Made by a program: the position numbers and the translations under genes. The notes beneath the pieces are model-generated. The model worked only from the letters and a program-made list of their open reading frames with translations. It had not been told where the DNA came from and ran no database searches. Below, one piece after another: positions 6,376 through 13,963 of a DNA stretch of 15,588 nucleotides (its first letter is position 1; each line of letters opens with the position of its first letter). Source of the stretch: JBGTCY01 sp041748615 (lineage in GTDB: Bacteria > Bacteroidota > Bacteroidia > Chitinophagales > CAIOSU01); contig JBGTCY010000320.1 in the NCBI GenBank assembly GCA_041748615.1, forward strand, positions 1 through 15,588, in the 5' to 3' direction.

Positions 6376-6459
6376 TCCATAGTCCATAGTCGATTGTCCA
6401 TAGTCGATTGTCCATAGTCCATAGTCTGTGGACTGTGGACTTCAAACTTTAAACATTAA
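6376..6459. repeat. Long 7-bp repeat tract after element copy 4
   Basis: Twelve consecutive in-phase units: TCCATAG x2, TCGATTG, TCCATAG, TCGATTG, TCCATAG x2, TCTGTGG, ACTGTGG, ACTTCAA, ACTTTAA, ACATTAA. The unit drifts from a TCCATAG to an ACTTTAA type while the phase stays exact. It is the longest tract in the window. Confidence 0.88.
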
Positions 6460-6680
6460 ACTCCCCCACCACCCCCGAAGGTTAGAAACCACAATCGCGG
6501 GACGCTACCAATCAAAGCAAGGCATAGTCATACGATAGCAAGCACCAAATCACCCTTGATTTTAGCACTCACAAAGTTTTTTTTAAAAAAAATGAAACCC
6601 TTTGCAACTATCTTGACTTTTATCAAGTCTATCTGTTGTTAGTGTTTTTTATGTAATCTTTTTACCGCATCACCCGCTCA
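6460..6680. other. Intergenic leader region of the hydrolase cluster, no gene
   Basis: No coding frame is supported. It contains a C-rich stretch (6461-6475), a T8/A8 run near 6581-6595, and a short inverted repeat CTTGA-CTTTTA-TCAAG near 6612-6627. No TAnnTTTG promoter was recognised, so the start of transcription for the cluster is not placed. Confidence 0.5.
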
Positions 6681-8087
6681 ATGAATCCAAAATTTACTTA
6701 TTTAGTTATCCTGACTGCCTCCTTGTTTTTATCCGGTTGTTCCGCTGCCCTGAAAATCATTAAATATCAGGTGCCGAACATTGAAGATGTGCATCGTTTT
6801 CCGACTGAAACAATCATGAAGCCTGATGAGGCTTTTGTTTTTGAGAAAACGGAAAATCAGACGCTGCCGCCCCCGTTTTTATGGACAATCGGTAAAAATC
6901 CGGGAGAAAACACTTCTTTGGAAGATTTTCTGACCGCCACCAGCACAACTTCTTTTTTGGTGGTGAAAGATGACATCATCATCTATGAGAATTATTTTAA
7001 CGGCTACACCAGGGATGACCTCTCGCAGGTTTTTTCGGTGTCAAAATCCGTGATTTCTATCTTAACGGGCATCGCGGTGAGCGAGGGTTTGATTCAGGAT
7101 ATTCATCAGCCGGTTTCCGACTATTTGCCGGAATTCAAGCGCAGGGGCAGGGAGCATATCACGGTGAATCATTTGTTGCAAATGACATCAGGACTTGCAT
7201 TTTCGGATTATAAAACGCTGGGCAAACTGATGAACCTCTATTATACTAATGACCAGGATAAATTGATGGGTAAGGTGAAACAGAAACATGAGCCGGGAAC
7301 CAAGTTTGCCTACAGCAGCATGTCAACCCAGATTTTGGGCAGATGTCTTGAAAAAGCTACCGGGAAAAAAGTGCATGAATATCTTCAGGAAAAGATTTGG
7401 GAGCCGCTGGGGATGGAGTATGATGCTAAAATCATTATGGATAAAGACAAAGGGATGGCGAAAATGTATGGAGGCATGTCCATTTCCGCGGTGGATTTGG
7501 CGAAGTTGGGCAGGCTTTATCTGAATAATGGGAATTGGAATGGCAAACAGATAGTCCCGGAAGCATGGGTGCTGGAATCACGCGAGGCGAAATGTGTGCA
7601 GGGCAGTTCTGAAAAATATTCGTTTTGCTGGTGGTTAGATACCTATCCCCGTGAAATCGGTTATTCGGATAATGATTTTTTCGCGGGCGGTTTTCGCGGA
7701 CAGGTTGTGTATGTTAATCCGAACGACAACACCATCATCATTCGCCAGGGTAAAAAAGAAAGCGGAATTGAATGGCCTCAATCTTTGTCGAAGCTGGCGC
7801 TCATCAGAGAGCATCAGCCCAACCCCAATTTCGATTACAGCAATGTGGTGGTGGAGGGAAAGTATAAAAGCAAAACCGGCAGAACCTACAGCCTGAAATG
7901 GTTGGATGATATGTTGTTGATGGAAGATGATGAAGACCATCAAACGATGGAGTTGGAACGGGATTCAGGTCAGCGTTTCACGAACAAAAACAAAGACCTC
8001 AGAATCACCATAAATTATAAGAACGAGGAAGTGAAGGGTTTTTTCCTTGAAGGACGTGAGAAAACCGTCTTTTTTGAAAAAATCTGA
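6681..8087 (+). CDS. Serine hydrolase lipoprotein, class-C beta-lactamase/esterase-like
   Basis: The 468-residue protein begins with a lipoprotein signal (MNPKFTYLVILTASLFLSGC, lipobox LSGC, lipidated Cys20), so it should be anchored in an envelope membrane. The body is a beta-lactamase-superfamily serine hydrolase: SVSK (119-122) is the SxxK motif with nucleophile Ser119 and Lys122, Tyr211-Ser212-Ser213 is the YxN/YxS motif, and AGGFRGQ (335-341) replaces the KTG box. LLQMTSGL (165-172) is typical of the 6-aminohexanoate-dimer hydrolase/esterase/PBP-like branch. A C-terminal region (about 385-468) adds a beta-rich extension. It is the first gene of a same-strand group with two acylases 90 bp downstream. 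True beta-lactamase activity is not implied; esterase, amidase or D-amino-peptidase activity is equally possible. Confidence 0.88.
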   Translation: MNPKFTYLVILTASLFLSGCSAALKIIKYQVPNIEDVHRFPTETIMKPDEAFVFEKTENQTLPPPFLWTIGKNPGENTSLEDFLTATSTTSFLVVKDDIIIYENYFNGYTRDDLSQVFSVSKSVISILTGIAVSEGLIQDIHQPVSDYLPEFKRRGREHITVNHLLQMTSGLAFSDYKTLGKLMNLYYTNDQDKLMGKVKQKHEPGTKFAYSSMSTQILGRCLEKATGKKVHEYLQEKIWEPLGMEYDAKIIMDKDKGMAKMYGGMSISAVDLAKLGRLYLNNGNWNGKQIVPEAWVLESREAKCVQGSSEKYSFCWWLDTYPREIGYSDNDFFAGGFRGQVVYVNPNDNTIIIRQGKKESGIEWPQSLSKLALIREHQPNPNFDYSNVVVEGKYKSKTGRTYSLKWLDDMLLMEDDEDHQTMELERDSGQRFTNKNKDLRITINYKNEEVKGFFLEGREKTVFFEKI

Positions 8088-8149
8088 GCCGTGTTTTTAA
8101 GAATTCCGGTGCGCTCTTTTATACTCTCTGCGGACCGCGGTAATCCCTT

Positions 8150-8170
8150 GTTAATTTTTAATTTCTAATC
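8150..8170. repeat. Short 7-bp-phased tract upstream of acylase 1
   Basis: Three units in phase, GTTAATT, TTTAATT, TCTAATC, end 7 bp before the start codon. A short AT-rich tract could look like this by chance, but it matches the tracts elsewhere in the window. Confidence 0.35.
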
Positions 8171-8177
8171 ATAGTTT

Positions 8178-10316
8178 ATGAAAATTTCTTTAAGAACATT
8201 GAGCCTTAGCCTGGGGTTGATGTTGATTGCCGCGTCAGTGTCAGCGGAAAAAAATGCGAAACAGGAAAATGAGAAAAACAAAACCGACTATGCCTCGAAT
8301 GTCACCATCGTGAGAGATGAGTGGGGAGTGCCGCATATTTACGGCAAAACCGACCCTGATGTGGCTTACGGGCTGGCATGGGTTTCTTGCGAGGATAATT
8401 TCCCGATTGTGCAGGAAACTTTTCTCAGCGCGAAAGGGCTGATGGGAATTCACAAAGGAAAAGATGGTGCCATCATTGATTTTTTTCATCATGCCATCGG
8501 AACAGAAAAACTGATAGATGAAAAGTTTCTTACTTACTCGCCCGAATTCATTGAATACCTTGAAGGCTATGCAGCCGGCTTGAATGATTATGCCGAAATG
8601 TTCGAGGAAAAAGTGCTGCTGAAAAAGCTGTTTCCGCTTGATGCGCGGGATATTTCAAGAGCCTACTTCGTGTCGCTGGCGTTTAATTCCAATGTCCATA
8701 AGAAAATCCAGGACATCGTTGAAGGGAAATTCGATATGAACGAAGCGGCAGGTTCCAACGCGATGGCTTACAGTTCCACCATCACGGATGACGGGCTGAC
8801 GTATTTGTGCATTAATCCGCATCAACCGATGGAAGGTCATTTTTCATGGTATGAAGCCCACTTGGTGAGCGAAGAAGGGTTGGATATTATCGGGGCGTTG
8901 TTTCCTGGCGGCACAAGCATCTACCTGGGCACGAACCGGCATCTCGGCTGGGCGCACACTTCAAACAACATCAATTCGGTAGATGTTTACCGATTGGAAA
9001 TGCACCCGAAAAATAAACTCATGTATCAGTTTGATGATGAATGGTTAGCGTTGGAAGAACGCCCGGTGAAGCTGAACGTAAAACTGAAAAAATGGATGTT
9101 TAAACTGCCGGTGAAAAAAAGTACTTATTGGAGTGTGCATGGTCCGGTAATCAAATCAAAAAGCGGAGATTTCTTCGCATTGAGATACCCGGCTTTGATG
9201 GAGGTGCGCGCACCCGAACAATGGTATCGCATGAATAAAGCCACCAATTTTTATGAGTTCAAAGAGGCGTTGAAGATGAATGCCATGCCGAAATACACCA
9301 TCACTTATGCCGACAAAAACGATAATATATTTTTCATTGACAACGGCATGGTGCCGGTGCGTGACACTTCGATGGACTGGTGTGGCGTGTTGCCCGGCAA
9401 CACTTCTCAAACTGTTTGGAATGAATGGTACCCTGTTGATTTGCTGCCGCAAATACACAACCCTGAATGCGGATATGTATATAACATGAACAATACTTTC
9501 GCGGAAGCGACTTGCTCTGACTGGAACATTCCTTCGGTTTATCCCGACAACATGGGTTTTATTAAACACAACACCAACCGGAGTGAACGCTTTATTGAGT
9601 TAATCAATCAATATCCGGTGCTGAGTTTTGAGGATATGAAAACCATCAAATTTGATAAGGAATTGCCTCAAAGCAGCGCTTTTATTTCATCCATGCAGAA
9701 TCTGTTTGAGTTGGATGAATCGTTATATCCTGAGGTGGCGGATATTTTAAGATTAGTGAAATCATGGGATAAAAAAGCGACAGCCGACAGTAAGCCCGCA
9801 TCGGTGATGCTCCCAATGCTTGAATATATTTTTAAAATTAAAAAATACGGCAGCAGCGTTTTTGGCGAAGGGATGTATGTGGATGATGAAATGTATGTGG
9901 ACGCGCTGCGCTATACAAAGGATTATTTATTAAAGTATTTCGGAACGATTGAAGTGCCGCTTGCCGAAATGCAACGCATTCGAAGGGGCGCTCTTGATTT
10001 GCCCATGCCCGGTTTTCCGGATGTATTGGCAGCGGCATATTCCAAGCCCGCGAAAGACGGGCGCTTTGTCGGCTGGATTGGGGATTCTTACACCATGTTT
10101 GTCGCTTATGACAAAAACGGTCCGGTAAGAATTGAATCATTGCATCCTTACGGTACTTCTTCCAATCCTGACAGTCCGCATTTCAATGACCAGATGTCAC
10201 TGTATTCAAAACAACAAACCAAAACGCTCACGATGGACAAGGCAACCATTTTTAAAAACGCCAAAAAGATTTATCACCCCAACAACGTACCCTACGCTGA
10301 AAAAGACGCTTTATAA
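8178..10316 (+). CDS. Penicillin acylase family Ntn hydrolase (acylase 1)
   Basis: The 712-residue precursor has a Sec signal peptide (1-23, ending SVSA). The N-terminal alpha part starts with IVRDEWGVPHIYGKTD (44-59), the usual opening of the family. Self-cleavage is expected before Ser193 in AGSNAMAY; Ser193 becomes the N-terminal nucleophile of the beta chain. His215 is then beta-23, the position of the conserved His of AHL and cephalosporin acylases, and YNMNN (435-439) supplies the oxyanion Asn, with Arg468 downstream. Cys71, Cys431 and Cys446 recur in the neighbour paralogue, suggesting disulfides. The family hydrolyses N-acyl amides (penicillins, cephalosporins, acyl-homoserine lactones, lipopeptides); the substrate here is unknown. 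It follows the serine hydrolase by 90 bp and precedes its paralogue by 50 bp. Confidence 0.92.
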   Translation: MKISLRTLSLSLGLMLIAASVSAEKNAKQENEKNKTDYASNVTIVRDEWGVPHIYGKTDPDVAYGLAWVSCEDNFPIVQETFLSAKGLMGIHKGKDGAIIDFFHHAIGTEKLIDEKFLTYSPEFIEYLEGYAAGLNDYAEMFEEKVLLKKLFPLDARDISRAYFVSLAFNSNVHKKIQDIVEGKFDMNEAAGSNAMAYSSTITDDGLTYLCINPHQPMEGHFSWYEAHLVSEEGLDIIGALFPGGTSIYLGTNRHLGWAHTSNNINSVDVYRLEMHPKNKLMYQFDDEWLALEERPVKLNVKLKKWMFKLPVKKSTYWSVHGPVIKSKSGDFFALRYPALMEVRAPEQWYRMNKATNFYEFKEALKMNAMPKYTITYADKNDNIFFIDNGMVPVRDTSMDWCGVLPGNTSQTVWNEWYPVDLLPQIHNPECGYVYNMNNTFAEATCSDWNIPSVYPDNMGFIKHNTNRSERFIELINQYPVLSFEDMKTIKFDKELPQSSAFISSMQNLFELDESLYPEVADILRLVKSWDKKATADSKPASVMLPMLEYIFKIKKYGSSVFGEGMYVDDEMYVDALRYTKDYLLKYFGTIEVPLAEMQRIRRGALDLPMPGFPDVLAAAYSKPAKDGRFVGWIGDSYTMFVAYDKNGPVRIESLHPYGTSSNPDSPHFNDQMSLYSKQQTKTLTMDKATIFKNAKKIYHPNNVPYAEKDAL

Positions 10317-10366
10317 TTGAAGTAAGGAATAATCATTTTTATTTAAAAAAAAACCTGATTTTAAGA

Positions 10367-12577
10367 ATGAAAAAAGCAGTATATCAAAATCCCGATTTCA
10401 AGAATCAATCAAAAATCTCCACTCTAAAATCTAACATCTACCATCTAAAATTTAAAATCCTTCATCATTCATTCTCAGGCATCTTTCTTCCAGTAATTCT
10501 GATTCTTTTTACTTTCACTTCGCACACTTCTTTTTCACAAATAAATATTGACCCCTCCAAAATTGACATTGTAAGAGATGTTTTTGGTGTGCCGCACATC
10601 TTTGCAAAAACCGATGTTGAAGTCGCTTACGGGTTGGCATGGGCGACCTGTGAAGATGATTTTGAAACCCTGCAATGGGGATTGCTTGCCGGGAAAGCGA
10701 TGCTGGGCAGATACATGGGAAAAGACGGAGCTATCATTGATTATGTGAATCAACTCATGCGCATCAGCGATGTGGTTGAAGAGAAATTTGAAACCTCCTT
10801 TTCGGAAGGATTCAGAAAAATCATGGAAGCTTACGCGAGCGGGGTGAACCGCTATGCCGAACTGCACAAAAAGGAAGTGCTGGTGAAAAAAGCATTTCCG
10901 GTCACTTCAAAAGATATGGCGAAAGGATATGTGCTGGCGATGGCTTTGATGTCGCAATTAGATGAGCCGCTCCGCAAAATCCTCACCGGTGAAATCAATG
11001 ATGCCGATGACCGTTTTCGTGGTATCGGCTCGAACGCTTTTGCCTTTAACTCCAATATCACTGCTGACGGAAACACTTATTTAGCCATCAATTCACATCA
11101 ACCGATTGAGGGACCTTTGTCATGGTATGAGGCGCACCTGTGCAGTGAAGAAGGGTGGAACATCGTTGGAGGATTGTTTCACGGCAGTGTTTCAATTCTG
11201 CATGGCACCAACGAGCATTTAGGCTGGGCGCACACAGTCAACCCGTTTGACCCGGTGGATGTTTTTAAGCTCACCATGCACCCCACTGAAAAGAACAAAT
11301 ACAAATTTGACGGAGAGTGGCTCGAACTTGAAGAAAGCAAAGCGAAGTTGGTGGTGAAACTTTTTGACAAGTTTCCGCTCAAGCTGCCGGTAAAGAAAAA
11401 AATCTGGTGGAGCAAATATGGCGCTACGCTGAAAACCGATAATGGCGTTTATTCCGTGAAAATCGCAGCAAACGAAGTGATACACGCCCCGGAGCAATGG
11501 TATCACATGAACAAAGCCACCAACTTCACTGAGTTCAGAAACATCCTTGACATGCAGGGAATGGCGCGCATGACCATCGTGTATGCCGATAAGTATGACA
11601 CGATTTACATGTTAAGCAACGGACTCATTCCGGAACGTACACCCGGTTATAATTGGAAAAGGGTTGTGCCGGGCGATACTTCCGCTACGTTGTGGGGTTC
11701 TTATTACCCGGTGAACGCCTTGCCCCAGTTGCTCAATCCCGATTGCGGATACATTTATAATGTCAACAACTCACCGTTTGAAGCAACCTGTGTTGAGTCT
11801 GATATTGATACCGCGACCTGCGACCCAAACACCGGCTTTTGCATTACCTTCAAAACCAATCGAAGTATTCGATTCATGGAAATGATGCAGGAATATGAAG
11901 GCAAGCTGATTGATTGGAATGATTTTTTGAAAATAAAATATGACGCGCGGATGCCCGACAGCATGATTTTCATTAATGACATTGATATCAACGCGATGAA
12001 AGAAATCAATCCCGTGAAATATCCGGACATTGCCGATGTGCTGGAAAAAATGCACCGATGGAACAGGATTGCTTCCACTGACAATGAAGACGCTGCTATT
12101 TCCCTGTATATTTTTATGAACCTGCTGAAAGAATCCACCAAACGCTTTCATACCTATGATGTGGATGCTGTGGCAAGAGAGGAAATGTTTGTCCGTTGTC
12201 TGCGAAAAGCCAAAAAAGAAATGCTGGAGCACTTCGGAACCATTGATGTGCCACTTGGAAAGGTGCAACTGCTGATGCGTGGTGATAAAGAGTATCCCGT
12301 GGGCGGTTTTCCGGATGCCATCAAAGCTGCATATAGCCAGCCGGTTGAGAATGGTCGCTATAAACTATGGGTAGGTGAATCCTATATTCAGTTAGTGAAA
12401 TTCACCAAAGACGGACCACAGATAGAATCCATCAGCCCGTTTGGAGCAGCCAACAAACCCGGTCACCCGCATTCAACCGACCAGATGGAGTTGTTTGTTA
12501 ATGAAAAAACCAAAACCATGACTTTGGATAAAGCCACGGTGTATCGGGAGGCAAAAGAGATTTATCAGCCGAAATAA
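10367..12577 (+). CDS. Penicillin acylase family Ntn hydrolase (acylase 2)
   Basis: This 736-residue paralogue of the preceding gene has IVRDVFGVPHIFAKTD (68-83), the cleavage/nucleophile site GIGSNAFAF with Ser222, His244 at beta-23 (INSHQP), YNVNNSP (464-470) as the oxyanion Asn region, and Arg499 (TNRS). Extra cysteines at 475, 485 and 492 are absent from acylase 1. The signal-peptide hydrophobic core lies unusually deep (about 36-52, cleavage near SFSQ 58) behind roughly 30 polar residues, partly encoded by a 7-bp repeat tract. No other Met occurs before residue 112, so ATG 10367 is the only ordinary start. It probably belongs to one transcript with acylase 1. The alternative reading is that an original start was displaced by repeat expansion. 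Confidence 0.9.
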   Translation: MKKAVYQNPDFKNQSKISTLKSNIYHLKFKILHHSFSGIFLPVILILFTFTSHTSFSQINIDPSKIDIVRDVFGVPHIFAKTDVEVAYGLAWATCEDDFETLQWGLLAGKAMLGRYMGKDGAIIDYVNQLMRISDVVEEKFETSFSEGFRKIMEAYASGVNRYAELHKKEVLVKKAFPVTSKDMAKGYVLAMALMSQLDEPLRKILTGEINDADDRFRGIGSNAFAFNSNITADGNTYLAINSHQPIEGPLSWYEAHLCSEEGWNIVGGLFHGSVSILHGTNEHLGWAHTVNPFDPVDVFKLTMHPTEKNKYKFDGEWLELEESKAKLVVKLFDKFPLKLPVKKKIWWSKYGATLKTDNGVYSVKIAANEVIHAPEQWYHMNKATNFTEFRNILDMQGMARMTIVYADKYDTIYMLSNGLIPERTPGYNWKRVVPGDTSATLWGSYYPVNALPQLLNPDCGYIYNVNNSPFEATCVESDIDTATCDPNTGFCITFKTNRSIRFMEMMQEYEGKLIDWNDFLKIKYDARMPDSMIFINDIDINAMKEINPVKYPDIADVLEKMHRWNRIASTDNEDAAISLYIFMNLLKESTKRFHTYDVDAVAREEMFVRCLRKAKKEMLEHFGTIDVPLGKVQLLMRGDKEYPVGGFPDAIKAAYSQPVENGRYKLWVGESYIQLVKFTKDGPQIESISPFGAANKPGHPHSTDQMELFVNEKTKTMTLDKATVYREAKEIYQPK
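10414..10476. repeat. 7-bp repeat tract inside the 5' coding region of acylase 2
   Basis: Nine consecutive units in phase: AATCTCC, ACTCTAA, AATCTAA, CATCTAC, CATCTAA, AATTTAA, AATCCTT, CATCATT, CATTCTC. The consensus is roughly (C/A)ATCTAA. It encodes residues about 17-37 upstream of the signal-peptide core. A gain or loss of one unit would shift the reading frame. Confidence 0.75.
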
Positions 12578-12630
12578 ACGGCACATTGAACTGATTTCCT
12601 TTTTCAACCCATCATTGCAATCAGGAGGTG

Positions 12631-12651
12631 ATTCCGGCATAAAGCCGGAAT
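12631..12651. repeat. Perfect hairpin ATTCCGGC-ATAAA-GCCGGAAT
   Basis: An 8-bp perfect stem with a 5-nt loop lies 53 bp after the acylase 2 stop. No T-run follows on the plus strand, so it is at best a weak terminator or transcript-stabilising hairpin. Sequences of this kind also occur as REP-like dispersed repeats. Confidence 0.7.
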
Positions 12652-12692
12652 GGCAATTGTTCAACCAGTCTTACAGCCTTCTATCCGTCAAA

Positions 12693-12724
12693 TTGTAAAA
12701 AAAAAATTAAATAGTGTATTTTTG
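12693..12724 (+). promoter_or_regulatory. Bacteroidota-type promoter for queA
   Basis: TTG (12693-12695) is followed after 21 nt by TATTTTTG (12717-12724), matching the TTG...TAnnTTTG consensus of the Bacteroidota primary sigma factor. Transcription would begin near 12730, leaving a leader of about 19 nt before the ATG at 12749. Confidence 0.72.
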
Positions 12725-12748
12725 CCGCTTCAATTTTAAACCCACTTT

Positions 12749-13798
12749 ATGAAACTATCCCAATTTGATTACGAATTACCGAATGAACTGCTTGCTCAGT
12801 ACCCTTCTAAAAACAGGGACGAATGTAAATTAATGGTGGTGAATCGAAAGACCGGCAAGTTTGAAAACAAGCATTTTAAAGATATTATCAATTATTTCGA
12901 TGACGGGGATGTGATGGTCGTGAACAATACGAAGGTTTTTCCGGCAAGATTATATGGAAGAAAAGAGAAAACCGGGGCGAAGATTGAAGTGTTCTTGTTG
13001 CGCGAGTTGAATCATGAAATGAAGTTATGGGATGTGCTTGTGGACCCTGCCCGGAAAATTCGCGTAGGCAATAAATTATATTTTGGAGAAGATAACGAGT
13101 TGGTGGCTGAAGTCGTGGACAACACCACTTCGCGCGGCAGAACCATCCGTTTTTTACATGAAGGCGACCCGGATGCTTTTAAGAATCATCTTTATTCAAT
13201 GGGTGAAACTCCGCTTCCGAAATATATTAAGAGAAAACCGGAACCGCTCGATCAGGAGCGTTACCAGACCATTTTTGCCAATGAAGAAGGAGCGGTCGCA
13301 GCGCCTACAGCCGGTTTGCATTTCAGCAAAGAGTTAATGAAACGCATGCAAATCAAAGGGGTGGAGTTCGCGGAAATTACATTACATATCGGGCTGGGCA
13401 CTTTCCGTTCCATTGATGTGGAAGACCTTTCCAAACATAAAATGGATGCTGAATATTTCAAGGTGGATAATAAAGCCGTGAAGATTGTCAATGAAGCGAA
13501 GGACAAAAAGAAAAATATTTGCGCGGTGGGAACAACCGCCATGCGCTCCATTGAAACGGCAGTTTCCGCGGATAAATACATGAAACCGATGGAAGGCTGG
13601 ACGAACCTTTTTATTCATCCGCCCCACGAATTCAGTATTCCGAATGCGATGATTACGAATTTTCATCTGCCCAAATCAAGCCTGTTAATCATGGTTGCCG
13701 CGTTCGCGGGATATGATTTGACAATGGAAGCCTACAAAGCCGCGATGAAGAGCAAATACAAGTTCTTTACGTATGGCGATGCGATGTTGATAATTTAG
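12749..13798 (+). CDS. queA: S-adenosylmethionine:tRNA ribosyltransferase-isomerase
   Basis: The 349-residue protein is full-length QueA, the cytoplasmic enzyme that transfers and isomerises the ribosyl group of S-adenosylmethionine onto preQ1-modified tRNA to form epoxyqueuosine. Family signatures are all present: DYELPNELLAQYP (7-19), the VVNNTKVFPARL stretch (57-68), GAVAAPTAGLHF (181-192), LHIGLGTF (212-219), TTAMRSIE (262-269), TNFHLPKSSLLIMV (303-316) and the C-terminal GDAMLI (343-348). The start is supported by the typical N-terminal motif close to Met1 and by the upstream promoter. No other queuosine gene is in the window. It is separated from the acylases by a hairpin and its own promoter, so it is a single transcription unit. 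Confidence 0.97.
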   Translation: MKLSQFDYELPNELLAQYPSKNRDECKLMVVNRKTGKFENKHFKDIINYFDDGDVMVVNNTKVFPARLYGRKEKTGAKIEVFLLRELNHEMKLWDVLVDPARKIRVGNKLYFGEDNELVAEVVDNTTSRGRTIRFLHEGDPDAFKNHLYSMGETPLPKYIKRKPEPLDQERYQTIFANEEGAVAAPTAGLHFSKELMKRMQIKGVEFAEITLHIGLGTFRSIDVEDLSKHKMDAEYFKVDNKAVKIVNEAKDKKKNICAVGTTAMRSIETAVSADKYMKPMEGWTNLFIHPPHEFSIPNAMITNFHLPKSSLLIMVAAFAGYDLTMEAYKAAMKSKYKFFTYGDAMLII

Positions 13799-13885
13799 AA
13801 GAGCAGGGGAGGAGTCAATTATCTTCGACTTTATTCAGGCTGAATTTTCTCTGTCAGGCGTATTTCAAGAATGAATTCTCAAAAA

Positions 13886-13927
13886 TGTCTGACATCTAAA
13901 GTTTAAAATCTAACATCTGACAACAGA
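13886..13927. repeat. 7-bp repeat tract downstream of queA
   Basis: Units in phase are TGTCTGA, CATCTAA, AGTTTAA, AATCTAA, CATCTGA and CAACAGA. The consensus matches the tract inside acylase 2 (CATCTAA). It lies between the convergent queA and dipeptidase genes. Confidence 0.65.
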
Positions 13928-13963
13928 TTTAGGAAATGGTTGATGTTATTGTGAAAACGTTAA

